Shown here one piece after another: positions 44,180 through 56,404 of a stretch of DNA of 64,000 nucleotides. The first letter of the stretch is position 1, and each line of letters starts with the position of its first letter. The translations under genes and the position numbers were made by a program. The stretch is taken from NCBI GenBank assembly GCA_907165275.2, contig OU015663.1, positions 2,802,501 through 2,866,500 of the forward strand. The letters are read 5' to 3'. The notes beneath the pieces are model-generated. The model was not told where the DNA came from. It searched no databases and saw only the letters and a program-made list of their open reading frames with translations. This DNA is from Zygaena filipendulae. Lineage: Eukaryota; Arthropoda; Insecta; Lepidoptera; Zygaenidae.

Positions 44180-46169
44180 AAAATAAAATTAAAATAAAAT
44201 TTAATTTAATATACTATATTTAGCTAAAGTATAACCATTGTAAAAAAAACCGTTGCGTATATCTACACGCGCAAAAAGTGACACTTTGAAAAGAACAAGA
44301 GTAGGCCGTGATTTGAACCGACGACCCAGCGGTCCCCAGCTGCATGTATTCATGTTTAGTTATAGGTACATACATAACATACGAGCTATCACAAAGAGTT
44401 CACCCCGTGCCCAAATAATGGTTGGTCTAATCTGAATTTAAGTTTATTGCGACTGACAAATATAGTTAAAAGGATGCTAATGTTTTCAATATCATCCTGT
44501 ATAGTGCACAACCTTCCGAGCAAATAAGGTTAACTATCGAAATATTTAAAAGTGTTAAGTGCCATACATGTCGTTACCAAGAAATGTATCTGTAATGTAA
44601 CTATATTAAAATAGATATAATGCAATTGACTCCATGTGCATACATCCCGATGATTCACACTTGTATAACATCAATTTAACAACGAAACTGGGACACAATA
44701 ATATGCAATAGTTCCCACAGAACTTATTTAAAATATAATAAGTTAACGTATTATTACAACATTTATATGTCTTGTGTTCTGTCTAAACTATTCTAATGTA
44801 AGTTAATGCTTGCGTACCTACCTATTTACACAACATTATGGTCATTCTTTGTGATATTAATTTAAATAAGTTAAAGGGAAAATCAAGCGATGTAAATTGA
44901 TATTATACTGACCTAATTTTTATTTTGCTGTGGATGTTTAAATATTTGACTATTGTTTTAGAATCAATCCGAAATTAAGTCAGAAATTAACGTACCTACA
45001 TTTATACAAAGTTCACAGAGTTATCAAGGTAATTTGGGCAAACCGCATGAAATAGCTATGAGAAATGATAAAACATTTTATAAAGAATTATTGACGAGGA
45101 AAAAATATACTCGTTTAGTATTTTTAAAATACTATATTTGCCAAATCTTTATATTTTATAATGTGTATATTTTATAATATGTAATGGAGGTAATATAATG
45201 ACTGTATAATGGGTAAAGGGTATGGGTATGGGTAAAGGTAATGTTGACTAAATAAATGAATATTTTTTGGGTATTATTATTCAATAGCAAATTTATTATT
45301 TCGGTGGTACATAAGCTCTTAGGAGAGTAAACTTTGCAGCCGTGGTAGGGGTCAGCGGCGAGTGAAAGTAGGTACGACCTGCGAGCAACTTCCATGTGGT
45401 ATCTAACAGATATGGGACACGGGAGTAATTAATTATTCTCCATAGCACATGAATGTATGTTAGTTCGTGTTGAACTCATATGGTATAGGTAATTAAGCCC
45501 GTACAAAATCGTAGATATTTTAACAGAATAGTTCCCATTTTGTCGTAAGAAAAACCAAATACCTTTTACCTATGTTCATGTTAGGCCAAACGAGCTTATA
45601 AGAAAAGGGGTTGTAAAGTTAAGTACGCCTACGTCATACAAAGAACACACTCTTCAAGTTTCAGGTCTCTACGATTAGCGGTTTAGGCTGTGCGTTGATC
45701 CATCAGTCATTCAGGACAAAGCATTTTATATGACAAGATTGCGTGTTTGTTGTTTTTTAACTTCAGTAATTCTAGCAACTTCTATGTACACTGCGTTAAA
45801 ATTTCAGACATTCAAATGGTAGTAACAACAAATGTAAGGAAACGGAAGATGAAAGAAGGTTACCCAAACATACTGAGATTTGCGTAAGTTTTTCCAGATA
45901 AAAAACATATTAACATTTAATGTTTATTGCATTTTTACTGCGTTTCCCAGCGGCCCAGTTGGAAATGCATTCTCAATATGGCGATGCAGATGAACTAATC
46001 ATGCTTCCATAATTTATATTTACCTAATATCTATATGGGTATAACGATAAAACAAACGAGGCGGGATATTATGTCGGTCCCGAAATAAAATGCAATGTCT
46101 TCCGTATGTTGCTCGAACTCGATTAGTACTAACCTACTGGCTACAGCAGGAAGGAAATAGGTTATACAA
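44180..46169. other. Unassigned DNA with a tRNA-like scrap
   Basis: At about 44305-44345 a minus-strand GGTTCAAATCA B-box-like phrase (CGTCGGTTCAAATCACGG) suggests an old tRNA-derived SINE remnant. Apart from low-complexity GGTAAAGGGTATGGGTATGG-type text near 45210-45240, nothing is recognised. Confidence 0.35.
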
Positions 46170-46519
46170 CGATGATAGCTCAGTGGTTAGTGCGTTCGGA
46201 TTAAACGCCGCAAGGTGTAGGTTCAAATCCTAACAATGAGCTTGAGCTGTCGGTGAAGGAAAACATCGTGAGGAAACCATAGCATGGTGGTAGGGCGCTC
46301 TCTAGTGCCCGGCTAGCTAGCTACCACCTTCAAGTTGCAAATCTGTCGCCAAGCACCTAACGGTGTGTTCCGGCAGCCCCACTTGAAAGCCAGTTCCCAT
46401 CCCCATTCCAGGTCGGCAACGCACCTGCATGCCTTCTGGTGTTGCAGATGTCCATGGGCCGCGGTAATCACTTACCATCAGGTGTACCACTTTTTGCCCC
46501 CTATGACATAAAAAAAAAT
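46170..46519 (+). mobile_element. tRNA-derived SINE, near full length
   Basis: The tRNA-like head has an A-box TAGCTCAGTGGTTAG (46176-46190) and a B-box GGTTCAAATCC (46220-46230). The body contains GGTAGGGCGCTCTCTAGTGC, CCGGCTAGCTAGCTACCACC and GTCCATGGGCCGCGGTAATC, then ACTTACCATCAGGTG. It ends in an A-rich tail after CCCCCTATGACAT. This layout is a familiar lepidopteran SINE. Pol III promoter boxes appear intact. Confidence 0.85.
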
Positions 46520-47794
46520 ACTAAACTTTGGCGGTACAATTGTTGTGTGTATCTGTATAATATTGAAAATTTCTTAAATCACTTACCTTAACTTCCACCG
46601 AAGAATCTATATTCTAAAACAGGTAGGTACTTTCAAAAGTCTATACCTTCAGCTGTTGATGATAAGGATATACACGTCTTTACAACTTTATTAACACAAT
46701 TATGTAATATTTCTGGTAGAGTTTCAGTGTTTCAATTAACAACCCTGATATGAACTCAGAAATACTCGTATAACTTCCTGAGAAGTAAACTTTGATTTTT
46801 AACAAACGATAACTCTCCTAATTCAAATCTTTTATCTTGCACCAACCGCGGCATAGGCCCTTCGCCACATTCAGCCAAGCGATGTTTCCAGAAACAATTA
46901 CACCTTTTTAGAGCCGTTTATGATGAATTCGAAAAGGAATTTAGGTTATTTCGGCGTTCTGTTATATGACTTTGCGCAACGAGAACCCGTTATGGACGGT
47001 ATGTTTTGACAGATGTACATAAAATATCCAAATATTTCCATCATGTTTCCAGTAATAGCGCCATAAAAGTGTGAAAATATGACTCTTGTTGGATGACCCA
47101 TTTTTGCTGCACATGTCTGGGCAAAAACCATAGCAAATCATAGTAGCTGTACCTATAGAAATATGTGTGACTCAACTTTATTGTCTTTAGCTTCGAATCT
47201 GAAAAGGTACCTACCTACTTATACTTTACATTGCTGAGAATCTATTTGCAATTGAATATTATTTAGAAACCATTTTTGTTTGGGTGTGTTTGATTTATTG
47301 TTTCTTCATGTTGCGAATTTATTTATTCTTATCACATGTCGAAATTCAAATTACAATGTGAATTTTAAAACTGTGTCATTTTTTATTTGGTAGCGGAAAT
47401 ACAAACATGGTTCGAACAATGGGCTTCTTGTTTTGGCGGAGTGTTGGTCACAATGTGTCTGGAATGGTTTGTCTACAGTAATGTCTGTCTATTGGTATCG
47501 TCACAGACGATCTAGTATCTGAGGATCTTTAAATATAATGTATTTACGGTATTTAGACTTTTGTTGAAGAAATGAAAATTATGTAAAACATAGTTCTTGA
47601 GCACACCTATAGACTCCGTCTTATTTTATTTCCCTGCAATGATTTATACAGAAAGTCTTTGTTTCCCTGTCACTAACCCTTTTTTTTAATCAATGCATTT
47701 TTTTAAACAGATTAGAATGTACGCACATTTCACGAAACTTAATTTTTTTTTCTAGACAATTAAAAATAGTTATTACCTATAAATACGACAAAAA
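46520..47794. other. Unassigned AT-rich DNA
   Basis: No gene or element end is recognised. Confidence 0.4.
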
Positions 47795-47848
47795 AAACAT
47801 ACGCGTTGAATTGCGAGAACCTCCTCCTTTAAGTCGGTTAAAAATAGT
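47795..47848 (-). repeat. Dispersed lepidopteran repeat motif
   Basis: GCGAGAACCTCCTCCTTTAA followed by GTCGGTTAAAAA is the complement of the AACCGACTT...GAGGAGGTTCT motif at 25548. Confidence 0.45.
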
Positions 47849-47878
47849 GCAAGGTGGTCTCTAATTACCAACGCACTG

Positions 47879-47968
47879 CACTCTATTTAATTAATTTATA
47901 CATATATATTTTTTCTTTTCCTTGCTTTGTTTAAGTATTTCTTTAAAATAGACTGGAAAAAAAATTCA
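47879..47968. repeat. Copy of a segment inside the P-like element
   Basis: CTCTATTTAATTAATTTATA, TTTTTCTTTTCCTTGCTTTG and CTTTAAAATAGACTGGAA match 12877-12975 in the same orientation, with small indels. It may be a remnant of a second P-like copy or an independent repeat carried by both. Confidence 0.6.
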
Positions 47969-47969
47969 T

Positions 47970-50390
47970 GCAAGTACCCTATTAACTTTGGCTTAAAAGT
48001 TTAAACTAGAAAAGCTCTGTAGACTAAAACGGGACAAAAATATCTAAGTAGTTTCCTATGAGATTGGTAAAATACGATCTCTAATGACGGGCTATGATGG
48101 CAGTGTTAAGTAAGCAATCCTCCGATCATAGATAGAGATACGATTTGCAATTCATATGTGGTTGTCATGCAGTTACTCGACATAATTAAGTTCGATGCGG
48201 TCGGCTCTGGTATTCAGAATTGACACGGGGAACCACAAAAACTTGTCACTTTTGTAATCGGAAACCGTACTATATAAACAAATACACATGTAGCCTGTAG
48301 GTGACTTTTTAAATATATTTAATACATAATATTAGCTCAGTCGAACAGTAAATAATATGTGACTGCGAGATTTGTGGTTTCTTTAATATTTCAATTGAGA
48401 TTTGGAATTTATTGTGCAATGGTGTTTTTTGATTGTAACGAGAATAGGAATGCATGTTGACATGTATACCAATGGGTCTATAGTATAAACGAAAATATAG
48501 TTGACAAATTATTTAAGAAGTTTTTTTTTTAAATTGCTGCTTTGACGATTCCATAATATACCGAGGCCTGAATATAAAGATTCTTTAGTTCACAGCAAAG
48601 CAGTGCTGTTTTTTTATTCGTTCCTTATTAAACCATTGAACGCTAATCGTTGCATCGTTTGCACATAATCGAATTCAATTCCATTCGAATTGCCTTTACA
48701 ATCACCCATGTGTTTACAAAAGCACACAATGACAACACTAAACCACTTTCAGATGTTGAGTGTGTGGTATCGTATCGTTAACGTCATGTCACGTGTGTGC
48801 AGGAACGCATAGGATTGGCGTACCGACGCGACGTGCGTCGCATTGCGCATGTGTGCGCGGTGCGGGCGTGCGGTGCTCTACGGCCCGGCAACTACCAGGC
48901 GGATAGAACTTTTAAAGAGATCTACCGAACGTTGTTGGGAAAAGCCCGGCTAGGGCAAAAGGATCCTAGACAGGGGAGAATCAATGAAGCAATAACATCA
49001 TACAAGGGAGAGATTTTCCGCCCCCAACTCGCATAGGTACGATAAGTTTTAAAAATAAGCTTACATAAATTTGTTTAATAAATACATTCTGTATTTTCCT
49101 AGCCAATATGGTCACATTATTACTGTAATATTTCTGTTAGTTTATTGATTATGAGATATGACTTCTGAAATCTTCGATAAGACCTTTCGAAAGTGTTATA
49201 ATTATGTTCATCTTAGTTTCTCGAACTCAATCAAAAAGTAATCGAGTGCAGTCGTAAACGATAATGCACGGAGGCAACATTTTACCTAAACTACTACTAC
49301 TAAACGCTGTATAGTCGTTTGAGACTGCATGCAGCTCCACTGTACCTATTTGTTTCCTCCATAAATAACACATTACTATTGAACTTCGTATAAAGCTCTT
49401 TGAAAGCTTTCTCACACCAACTCTCTCCCTTTAAAGAAATCTGTAATCCAACGTACTTTTACGTCCCATGCAATATATAATTAATTACATGTACATGTAC
49501 TAACATGACATGGTAAATATTATATAATAATTACAATGTCACTTGTATTTTATGGACAGCTACGTATAAATGATTCCATAATATGTACTGATTATTCCTA
49601 CTTACCACAATAGTATTAAGAATAAACCAAGTCAGCCTAGGAAACTGTAAAACATAGATAATCCTGTATAAAATAAATATCATCTTGCCTCATCAAGCCT
49701 CAATTACGGAATAAATTGCGGGGATTCATTCGATTAAAAAATTATGCTCAAGGTTATGAAACAGTTATTGTGCTGTAAAAAAATATTGATGTAAAAAAAG
49801 GATTGTGCAGCATTCTTCTGAAAATTCTAGGGCGAATTAGTTGCTATTATACCTTTTGTTTATGTAAATATGCTGTAATCATTGTAATAGTTTACAATAA
49901 TTCATCGGTCCAGACTTCAGTGAAAGTGTTAGCTTTCGTTTGCGAATCGTCTTTTGTTTCCGGGTCCGACAGCGAAAAGTGGTGTTTATGTATAAACTAT
50001 TTACTTTTACTAACTATGTTCAGCTTTTTGTCTAAATATTATGTTCAGCAATTTACTGATGGTTCGAAACAGACACAACACGCATGATTTAAATTTCGAA
50101 AAGGTGAACTTTTGGTGCGATTAAAGGATAAACTGACTAGGTTTAAAAAATAACTATCCGATTTAGTCATTTTCTACTTAAGGTTCTAGTCATACATCGT
50201 TAAAAATAGCGATTTTCAGCACATTCTTTCCTACTTTCCCATCTCCTTTTTGCCGCACCAAATACTATTCATATCATGCTATTCAATATCATACTATTCT
50301 GTAACTTTTACTGTAATTGTGTGCTGGTAAATAAAAATTTCTTTATTATTTATTATTATTACTTTCGAAATTACAAGAAAAGTCTAATAC
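47970..50390. other. Unassigned DNA with a GC-richer patch
   Basis: A GC-rich patch at 48797-49036 has an 80-codon open frame that starts at GTG after a GTGTGTGCAG acceptor-like site and ends in TAG. It has no recognisable domain. A possible LINE tail (AATAAAAATTTC then ATTATT repeats) is at 50325-50362. Confidence 0.35.
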
Positions 50391-50392
50391 AT

Positions 50393-50510
50393 TAGTGGGC
50401 AAAGTACGGCCTGCGGGCCAACTCCGGCCCGCAAATGGATTTAATTCGGCCCGCGGCGATCTTTTATTTTTCTTTAATTATGGCCCTCCTGCAAAATTTC
50501 ATAAACATTC
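50393..50510 (+). mobile_element. hAT-type element end, partner not found
   Basis: TAGTGGGCAAAGTACGGCCT and GCGGGCC, then CCGGCCCGCAAATGG and TTCGGCCCGCGGCGATC. This GGCCCGCGG-rich start is characteristic of one hAT group (CAGTGGNCAAA-type termini). The first base is T, not C. A matching right terminus was not located downstream, so the extent is unknown. Confidence 0.5.
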
Positions 50511-51344
50511 TGAGCCTTCATAAAGAAAGTTTATCCACCACGGTCAGTAAGTAGCATTAGGTATCTTTGTCGTGTTTGCTAGAGCCAACAAACACAAAAT
50601 TTCATATAATATAAGTCCTACCTACTTGTAAAACAAATCCTTCTCCGAATTCCGATCAGAATTCGTAACCATGGCGACAGATTCCCCAAGGAACATGTAA
50701 ATACCGTGTAACAAACACCAGGATAACAGAGACCGAAGGATATTGTTTTGTAAGCGGGAGAGATAGAGCGCCGGATCCTTTCTGCGGTGTACTTGTGCGT
50801 TAAAATTAATTGACCAACACTTACACGAAACAGGTAAGTAAACTATTGTATTTAATTTTGTATTTTTAAACCTGCCTGCGATGAGATAAACTACGGCTCA
50901 ATGTTAAGCCCTTAATGTATGCTTGGAGAGATAAATGCCTTTGATCGCTAGAGTGTGCACTTAATTTTATTGCATGACTCATTATAACTTTTTTTTTATA
51001 TTGTTAATAATATGTAAAAGTCTATTTATAAATGGATAGGAGCTTGGTTACAAGGCAGCCATTTTTAAAACAATACTATGTATAAAGTTGGCCAGGAAAT
51101 CATAAATACATAATTAGGCGCGCATTTACGATTAGGTTATTGGGCGGGCAATTTTTGTTGCAACACGAATTTTAAAAATTTATAGGGTCGGAGATTTTAT
51201 TAAGGTCTGATTAAAGTATCTAATTTAGTGATCGGAGGGGGGCAAGTACACCCACTTCTCCCCCCCGTAGATCGGTCTGTACGTTATAAAGTTAAACGTA
51301 AAAATAATAGCAATTTCTACCTGTTTCCTGTATTCCTCTTTAGC

Positions 51345-51642
51345 TAGTGCCTGACTTGTTAGTATAATATTTTCACTGTTACTTATGGCCAATTTAAAAA
51401 CATCTACTGTATAAACTAGATTTAATGTGCATGTTTCGTTGAGATAAATCGAGTTGGGAAACCCTAAATCTTTGTTGAGGGTATCATTATTGGGATAGGA
51501 CGAAGAAATATTATGCGCGCGCAGCAGCTATGGCGGGAGTAATGGCGGTTTTGGAGCGTAAAGTTGGTCGTTCGGCGTTAAATTTACGATGTATCTCGTC
51601 GAATGAACCCTTGGCCAACAAACAACCTCACTATTTGTTCAA
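51345..51642 (+). CDS. Candidate first coding exon of an unidentified gene
   Basis: ATG at 51530 opens 37 codons: MAGVMAVLERKVGRSALN, then LRCISSNEPLANKQ and PHYLF. The exon ends at CAA|GTAAGG (51642), a reasonable donor in phase 2. The basic and hydroxylated N-terminus without acidic clusters could be a mitochondrial presequence. Upstream, TTCCTCTTTAG at 51344 is a good acceptor, and 50832 has a consensus donor CAG|GTAAGT, so a noncoding first exon and a short intron can be proposed. Against it: uATGs lie between the acceptor and the ATG, no downstream exon was recognised, and the exon is short. No gene name is offered. Confidence 0.25.
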
Positions 51643-52004
51643 GTAAGGACCACTATTGCATCTGGTAAAGTACTAATTACATAACTGAGTTAAAAACAAG
51701 AAAACTGTAGCCAAGGGAAGCCTCCCTTAGACTGAAAGTAAAGGGATTTATAAAATATCATCGATATTTACTATTTAAGAAATTAAATAATTGACAGAGC
51801 CTTGTTTGAACTATAACTTAAAAATTACAGTCTGTTATAAAATAAAATTATTAAAAAAACCCATATAGCAGTTCAGCCAGAAAGGCAACAAAAACTTTTG
51901 TATATCATAATATTATACATATAACGTACATAGTATATCTAAAATCATAGACACAGCTTTATTGATCTTAAATTCGTCGACTGATAGTTGGAAACTAAAG
52001 ACAG

Positions 52005-52132
52005 AAATAACTACCCTATTGTCCGTTTACGTACTCCTGACAACGTACCTATACAAAATTTCATGGTGATCGGTTGAGAAGTTAAAACGTGAAAAGTAAC
52101 AGAATTACTTTCGCATTTATAATATTAGTATA
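52005..52132 (-). mobile_element. Lep1-type Helitron, 5' half only
   Basis: It contains CGTACTCCTGACAACGTACC, CAAAATTTCATGGTGATCGG, TTACTTTCGCATTTATAATA and TTAGTATAG. The hairpin half is absent. Confidence 0.6.
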
Positions 52133-52251
52133 GATGTAAATCGAAAGTGAGCAGCTTTAGGTGCAAGCGAGTACATAATGTTTACGATCGCAACTGTACA
52201 CGAACTATGGTGAATAGAACGTTCAGGAAAACATCAAGTTGTCATAAAAGT

Positions 52252-53048
52252 CGGTGCGTGTCAAACGTATGCGCGCGCTCTGACGATGCGCTCTGCGGGT
52301 GATTTAGCGCGCATTGTTGCTGCACGTTCCTGTTATAGGGTTCACAATGCATCAAATATATTATAATATTCTCATGAATATTATATTGTAAGTAGTGACA
52401 TTTAGAATTTCTCTCATGTGTATAAATCAGAGAAAATGAAAGTGAATATCAGCTATCTGCTATACGTATTAAGAAACTATCAAGATTTAGAGAACTTAGT
52501 GCGTATAAAACACACGCTGCCTCTACATGCTGGCCCATTCAGTAAGCCACTACGATGAGTGATCCGTGTGCAGCGCTTGCTGATGCTAGCGACGGCTACG
52601 GGCTACGGTGCACGTAATGATACTAACAATAAAATAAATATTATATTATATTCATAACATAATTCACTGCACATATAGGTAGGTACGTATACCAACTTGA
52701 TCCCACACTAAAAAGCTATAAGCGTGGAAACCAAGAAAACGTGGTATAAACTAAGTTATGTTATTATTATTACGTAGTTATGTAGGTATTCACGTAGTTA
52801 TGTAAGTATGGATAACACTGCCGCGGCGTCGATAATTTCCACGTCCATCTTAGTGTTACGACAATCAAAACAGAACGTCGCGTCGTCACCACGGGCCACG
52901 ATGTAGATCCGAGGGGTTTTTACAGTCTTTTACAGTCAGTGCTTGTTGCCCCACACTGCCGCCGACCGTTTGATGAGCCAGCGTGTAGAGGAGCTATAAA
53001 ACGCACTTGCTGACGATGCACACTGCGGGTGACATAGCGCACATTGTT
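52252..53048. repeat. Dispersed duplicate of a GC-richer phrase
   Basis: CTGACGATGCGCTCTGCGGG followed by TGATTTAGCGCGCATTGTT (about 52279-52318) recurs as CTGACGATGCACACTGCGGG and TGACATAGCGCACATTGTT (about 53009-53048). Between them, CTGCCTCTACATGCTGGCCC (52518) has a complemented relative GAGCCAGCGTGTAGAGGAGC near 52975. The family is not identified. No coding frame is supported in the 800-bp span. Confidence 0.55.
52683..52785. repeat. Dispersed repeat, copy 1
   Basis: ACTTGATCCCACACTAAAAA, then GTGGAAACCAAGAAAACGTG and GTATAAACTA, ending in a TTATTACGTA run. It is the same sequence as 59408-59489. Confidence 0.65.
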
Positions 53049-53216
53049 TATTTATTTATACCTACTTACACAAACAAGAGGTAGGTTCATACAACTTTTC
53101 GTTTGAATTGGTCACGTTCTGGGTGTCTGTGGGTGCTTCTCTTTGCCTGCAGTCTAGGAAAGTATTCAGAGTAACAGAAAGAAAAGATACTGTACTAAAT
53201 GATATTTTATTTATCA

Positions 53217-53375
53217 CTAGTTGTGCCCCGCGGTTTCACCCATGTTAATTTCAGAGTTCCCGCGGGAATTCCGGGATAAAAGTAACCTATGTGTTAATCT
53301 GATAAGCTATATTTAAATCCATCCAGAAGTTTTTGCGTGAAAGAGTAACAAACATGCATCCATCCATCCATCCAT
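53217..53375 (-). mobile_element. Lep1-type Helitron with (CATC)n
   Basis: A|CTAGTTGTGCCCCGCGG, TTTCACCCATGTTAATTTC, GAATTCCGGGATAAAAGTAA and TTTTTGCGTGAAAGAGTAAC, then a CATCCATCCATC microsatellite replacing the 5' end. Confidence 0.68.
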
Positions 53376-54051
53376 TAATTACAATTAATTAATTACATTG
53401 GATAAAATAATAATAGGTATAAAATATTGATGTTTCCTTTCGTGATTTACATGATAAGTCAAACAGTGAATATTTTGCGGTGTATTTTTTCTTAAAATTT
53501 TAACATACCAACATTGAACATACCAACAATATATTTGTACCATATTCTATGGAATAAATCAATCTTTAATTTAATACAAATGAATATGAAATTTTTGTAG
53601 GATAACCGTTCAGTAACAAACAGGAGCACGTTACGTGAGCATATACTTATACCTTTATTTATAGATAAACAAAGTAAAATGTTGAATGAAAATAAAAAAG
53701 GCGACCTATTATTATTATTACTTGTTTACTAAGATCAACGGGAATCTTTATTTTTTTTTGTATTGCGGCAACCCTGCGCCAAGTGCATGTGTCCACCCCC
53801 TTGGGCGACACACGACACACGTGCTACCCGGCTGCGCTTGCGCCGCGCCGGCCCAGGATGTCTCCGACTCGAATGTTGTCACGATGTGACCTTCTTATAT
53901 TGTCCAAGACGATTTTATTGTAACCCTTACAATCGATCTAACTCAAATAATTATTTATAATTCGTAATATAATTTTGTGTAGGTAAATTTTTTTTTTTCA
54001 TTCAAATTTCATTCATTCACTATCTTTAATCCCTACTAATATTATTATAAA
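53376..54051. other. Unassigned DNA with GC-rich patch
   Basis: A GC-rich patch (about 53765-53880) has overlapping short open frames in two registers and no domain. AATCCCTACTAATATTATTA at about 54029-54048 is an orphan Helitron 5' end directly before the next copy. Confidence 0.4.
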
Positions 54052-54259
54052 CTAGCTATTTCACACGGTTTCACACGCGATAGTTTAGGAGTTTCCGCGT
54101 GAATCCCAGGATAAACTAAACGTATATAAACCTTCCTCTTGAATCCCTTATTTATTGGTGAAAACCGAAAATCTGAAAATCATTTTGAGTCTATCGCGAA
54201 CAGACAGACTGATAGACAGACAGATGCAGTGGAGGACTTTTTGTAACCTATTTCTCTAT
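54052..54259 (-). mobile_element. Helitron, CCTTCCTCTTG subtype
   Basis: CTAGCTATTTCACACGG, TTTCACACGCGATAGTTTAG and GAATCCCAGGATAAACTAAA are followed by AAACCTTCCTCTTGAATCCC and GACAGACAGATGCAGTGGAG. It is the same subtype as 1441-1605. Confidence 0.6.
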
Positions 54260-54557
54260 ACTTAATATATATAAGGATGTGAAAGATTGGATAAATGGAT
54301 GGATGTTTGTTCGTTAGTCAGTCATGGCCGAATGGCCAAACGGAATTGGACGGATTATTTATTGTCTGAAATAAGAAATTTTATAGGGACATACATTTTA
54401 ACCCGGAATTCCCGCGGGATCTCCGAAATTACCGTGGAAATGCGAAAGTAGGTTTGTTTTATTTGGTACGCTTTAACAACTCGACCGATCATCATGAAAG
54501 GAAATAGGCTATATTTTTATTTTGGAATTCCCGGGGCAACTCCGGCAAAGTAGCTAG
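54260..54557 (+). mobile_element. Two fused Helitron copies
   Basis: The first piece (to about 54436) runs from ATGTGAAAGATTGG through GGAATTGGACGGATTATTTA to CCCGGAATTCCCGCGGGATC and TCCGAAATTACCG. The second begins GAAATGCGAAAGTAGGTTTG and CGACCGATCATCATGAAAGG and ends GCAACTCCGGCAAAGTAGCTAG|T. The junction lacks a hairpin, so the first copy lost its 3' end. Confidence 0.6.
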
Positions 54558-55587
54558 TACAAAAATATACTCTACAATTATAAGCATACTTCTGTAGATT
54601 TTAAGGATTATGTGAGATTTTCGGAAAACGTACCTTATCAATATTTTTCTTATACCTAAGTTTTTTTACATATAAAGTTTCAAAGATGTTTCGAAAGATT
54701 TTGTATCGAGCACCTCAACATAAGTAGGTACCTACCCACTTATTTATACCCAAGTCGAAACTCGCACCAATTAGTTAGAGCACCTCGCTACGATGCACTT
54801 TTACGAATGTCAACACACTCATAACGGTCACCGGAACAATACTCGACTCCAGCGCATACAGTACTTACTAACGGCTTACTGCTACAATACGCGGTAACAA
54901 ACTGACAACAAATCTCTTTAATAGGCAGCACGCGATTTATGCTAAAGCAAAAAAAAACATCACAAAAGAACATAATTATGTTTCCAGCCAATAAAGTCTT
55001 CGATATCGGTTAGCGCCATTATTCTCGACAGTGTTCGATTTCCAAATTACAATAACGAAAGAGACATTTTTATGAAAGGCCTCCTTGTAGAGTGCCTATA
55101 CCTACCCAGGCCAGCGACACTCCCTTGAACCAAAAGCTACTATGGATTTATGCGCGAACTTTTTTACCAACATTGGAATACTTAACCAAATTTCTGTGGC
55201 CGCGTCATACATTGCATTGGTATGGTTGGCACAAAATGCCTTCATAGATCGGATCAGCGATTAGTATGGAAGTGCCTACTCTTAAAACGTAGTGATTATT
55301 TGCTCAGTGTACCTACCTACAGGGTGTAAAGTTAAACAAGGGATTCTCGTCTTAAATATGTAAAAAAGGAAAAAAAAAATGCTTTTTTCTAATTATACGT
55401 AACGTGACAATCGTAACATGCACAGTTACGTCCCGTTTTGATAAATATCGTCACTTGTTTCAGTTAACTTTCCCGTTGTCCTCAAAAAAGCTTCGGAACA
55501 CGAAACGGTCTCGTTTTCCGAAACCGCACGAAATTTATGGACTTCGCCGGACTCTTCGTAGTTTATTCTTTTGACAAATACAAAATA
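54558..55587. other. Unassigned DNA
   Basis: No gene or element is recognised. A 67-codon minus-strand frame (54788-54991) has no domain. Confidence 0.4.
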
Positions 55588-55805
55588 CTAGCTGTGCCCC
55601 GCGGTTTCACCCGCGGGAATTTCGGAGTTCCGGGATTCCGGGATAAAAATTACCTTATGTCCTTCTCTGTACCCCTGACAACGTGCATGCCAAATTTCAT
55701 CCAAATCCGTTCAACTTCAGCCGTTTTTGCGTGATTGAGTAACAAACATCCAAATATCCAAACAATTCACACTTTCACATTTATAATAAGTACATATTAG
55801 TAGGA
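55588..55805 (-). mobile_element. Lep1-type Helitron, complete copy
   Basis: It is bounded by A|CTAGCTGTGCCCCGCGG and TACATATTAGTAGGA|T, 218 bp. It contains TTTCACCCGCGGGAATTTCG, CCTTCTCTGTACCCCTGACA, CAAATTTCATCCAAATCCGT and TTTTTGCGTGATTGAGTAAC. Very close to 24812-25020. Confidence 0.82.
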
Positions 55806-55949
55806 TAGTAGGATATGTATTATACCTTATAATATAAATTATAAATACCTACCAAAAAGATATCTTCTTTATTGAGCAGCTAAACAACCAAATGCCGGTT
55901 CGCTGGGGTGTTTATTTTTTTTTTATCTAGACGCGGTATATATTTTTAC

Positions 55950-56178
55950 TGGACGCAGATAAGCAATAACATATTAACCCACAATATTAAGTTATTGATT
56001 CAAAACGCTTTATTGAGAGTTATAAAGCGTTTTTTAATTATGTGTTTACCTTATTATATTGTTTAAATATCAAAAAACATTTAAACATAAAAAAATGCTG
56101 AAACGATATGATTTTAAAACACGATTTATTCAAAATTTCTCCAATGTGGGTTAACACACTATTGCTTATCTATGTCCA
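55950..56178. mobile_element. MITE, AGATAAGCAATAA family, copy 2
   Basis: The left end TGGACGCAGATAAGCAATAA and the complemented right end TGGACATAGATAAGCAATAG continue as an inverted repeat of about 32 bp to TTAACCCA. The 229-bp interior is homologous to 2635-2845 in reverse. It is noncoding. The superfamily is not assigned because no target duplication is evident. Confidence 0.75.
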
Positions 56179-56404
56179 ACTATACTTTTCGTTGAAACAG
56201 TTAAAGACTGAAATCGGCCTATTATATTTTTACAAGACGTTAACCTTGGCCAATAATTGGATCATGAACTGGTTTGTGTAGCTCACGGGTTGTCTAGAGT
56301 ACGGTTGGCGAAGCAAGTGTTTAGGACAATCAAAAACTTAAATTTTTAGGGTATTTCTGAGTATTATTGTGACATTTATGAAAATGAAATAGAAGATAAC
56401 ATGT

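Noticed and set aside
46170..46245. Possible functional tRNA gene
   Set aside because: A- and B-boxes are present, but no closing acceptor stem is seen and a SINE body follows directly.
48797..49036. 80-codon GC-rich frame after an acceptor-like GTGTGCAG
   Set aside because: Starts at GTG, has no recognisable domain, and no partner exons were found.
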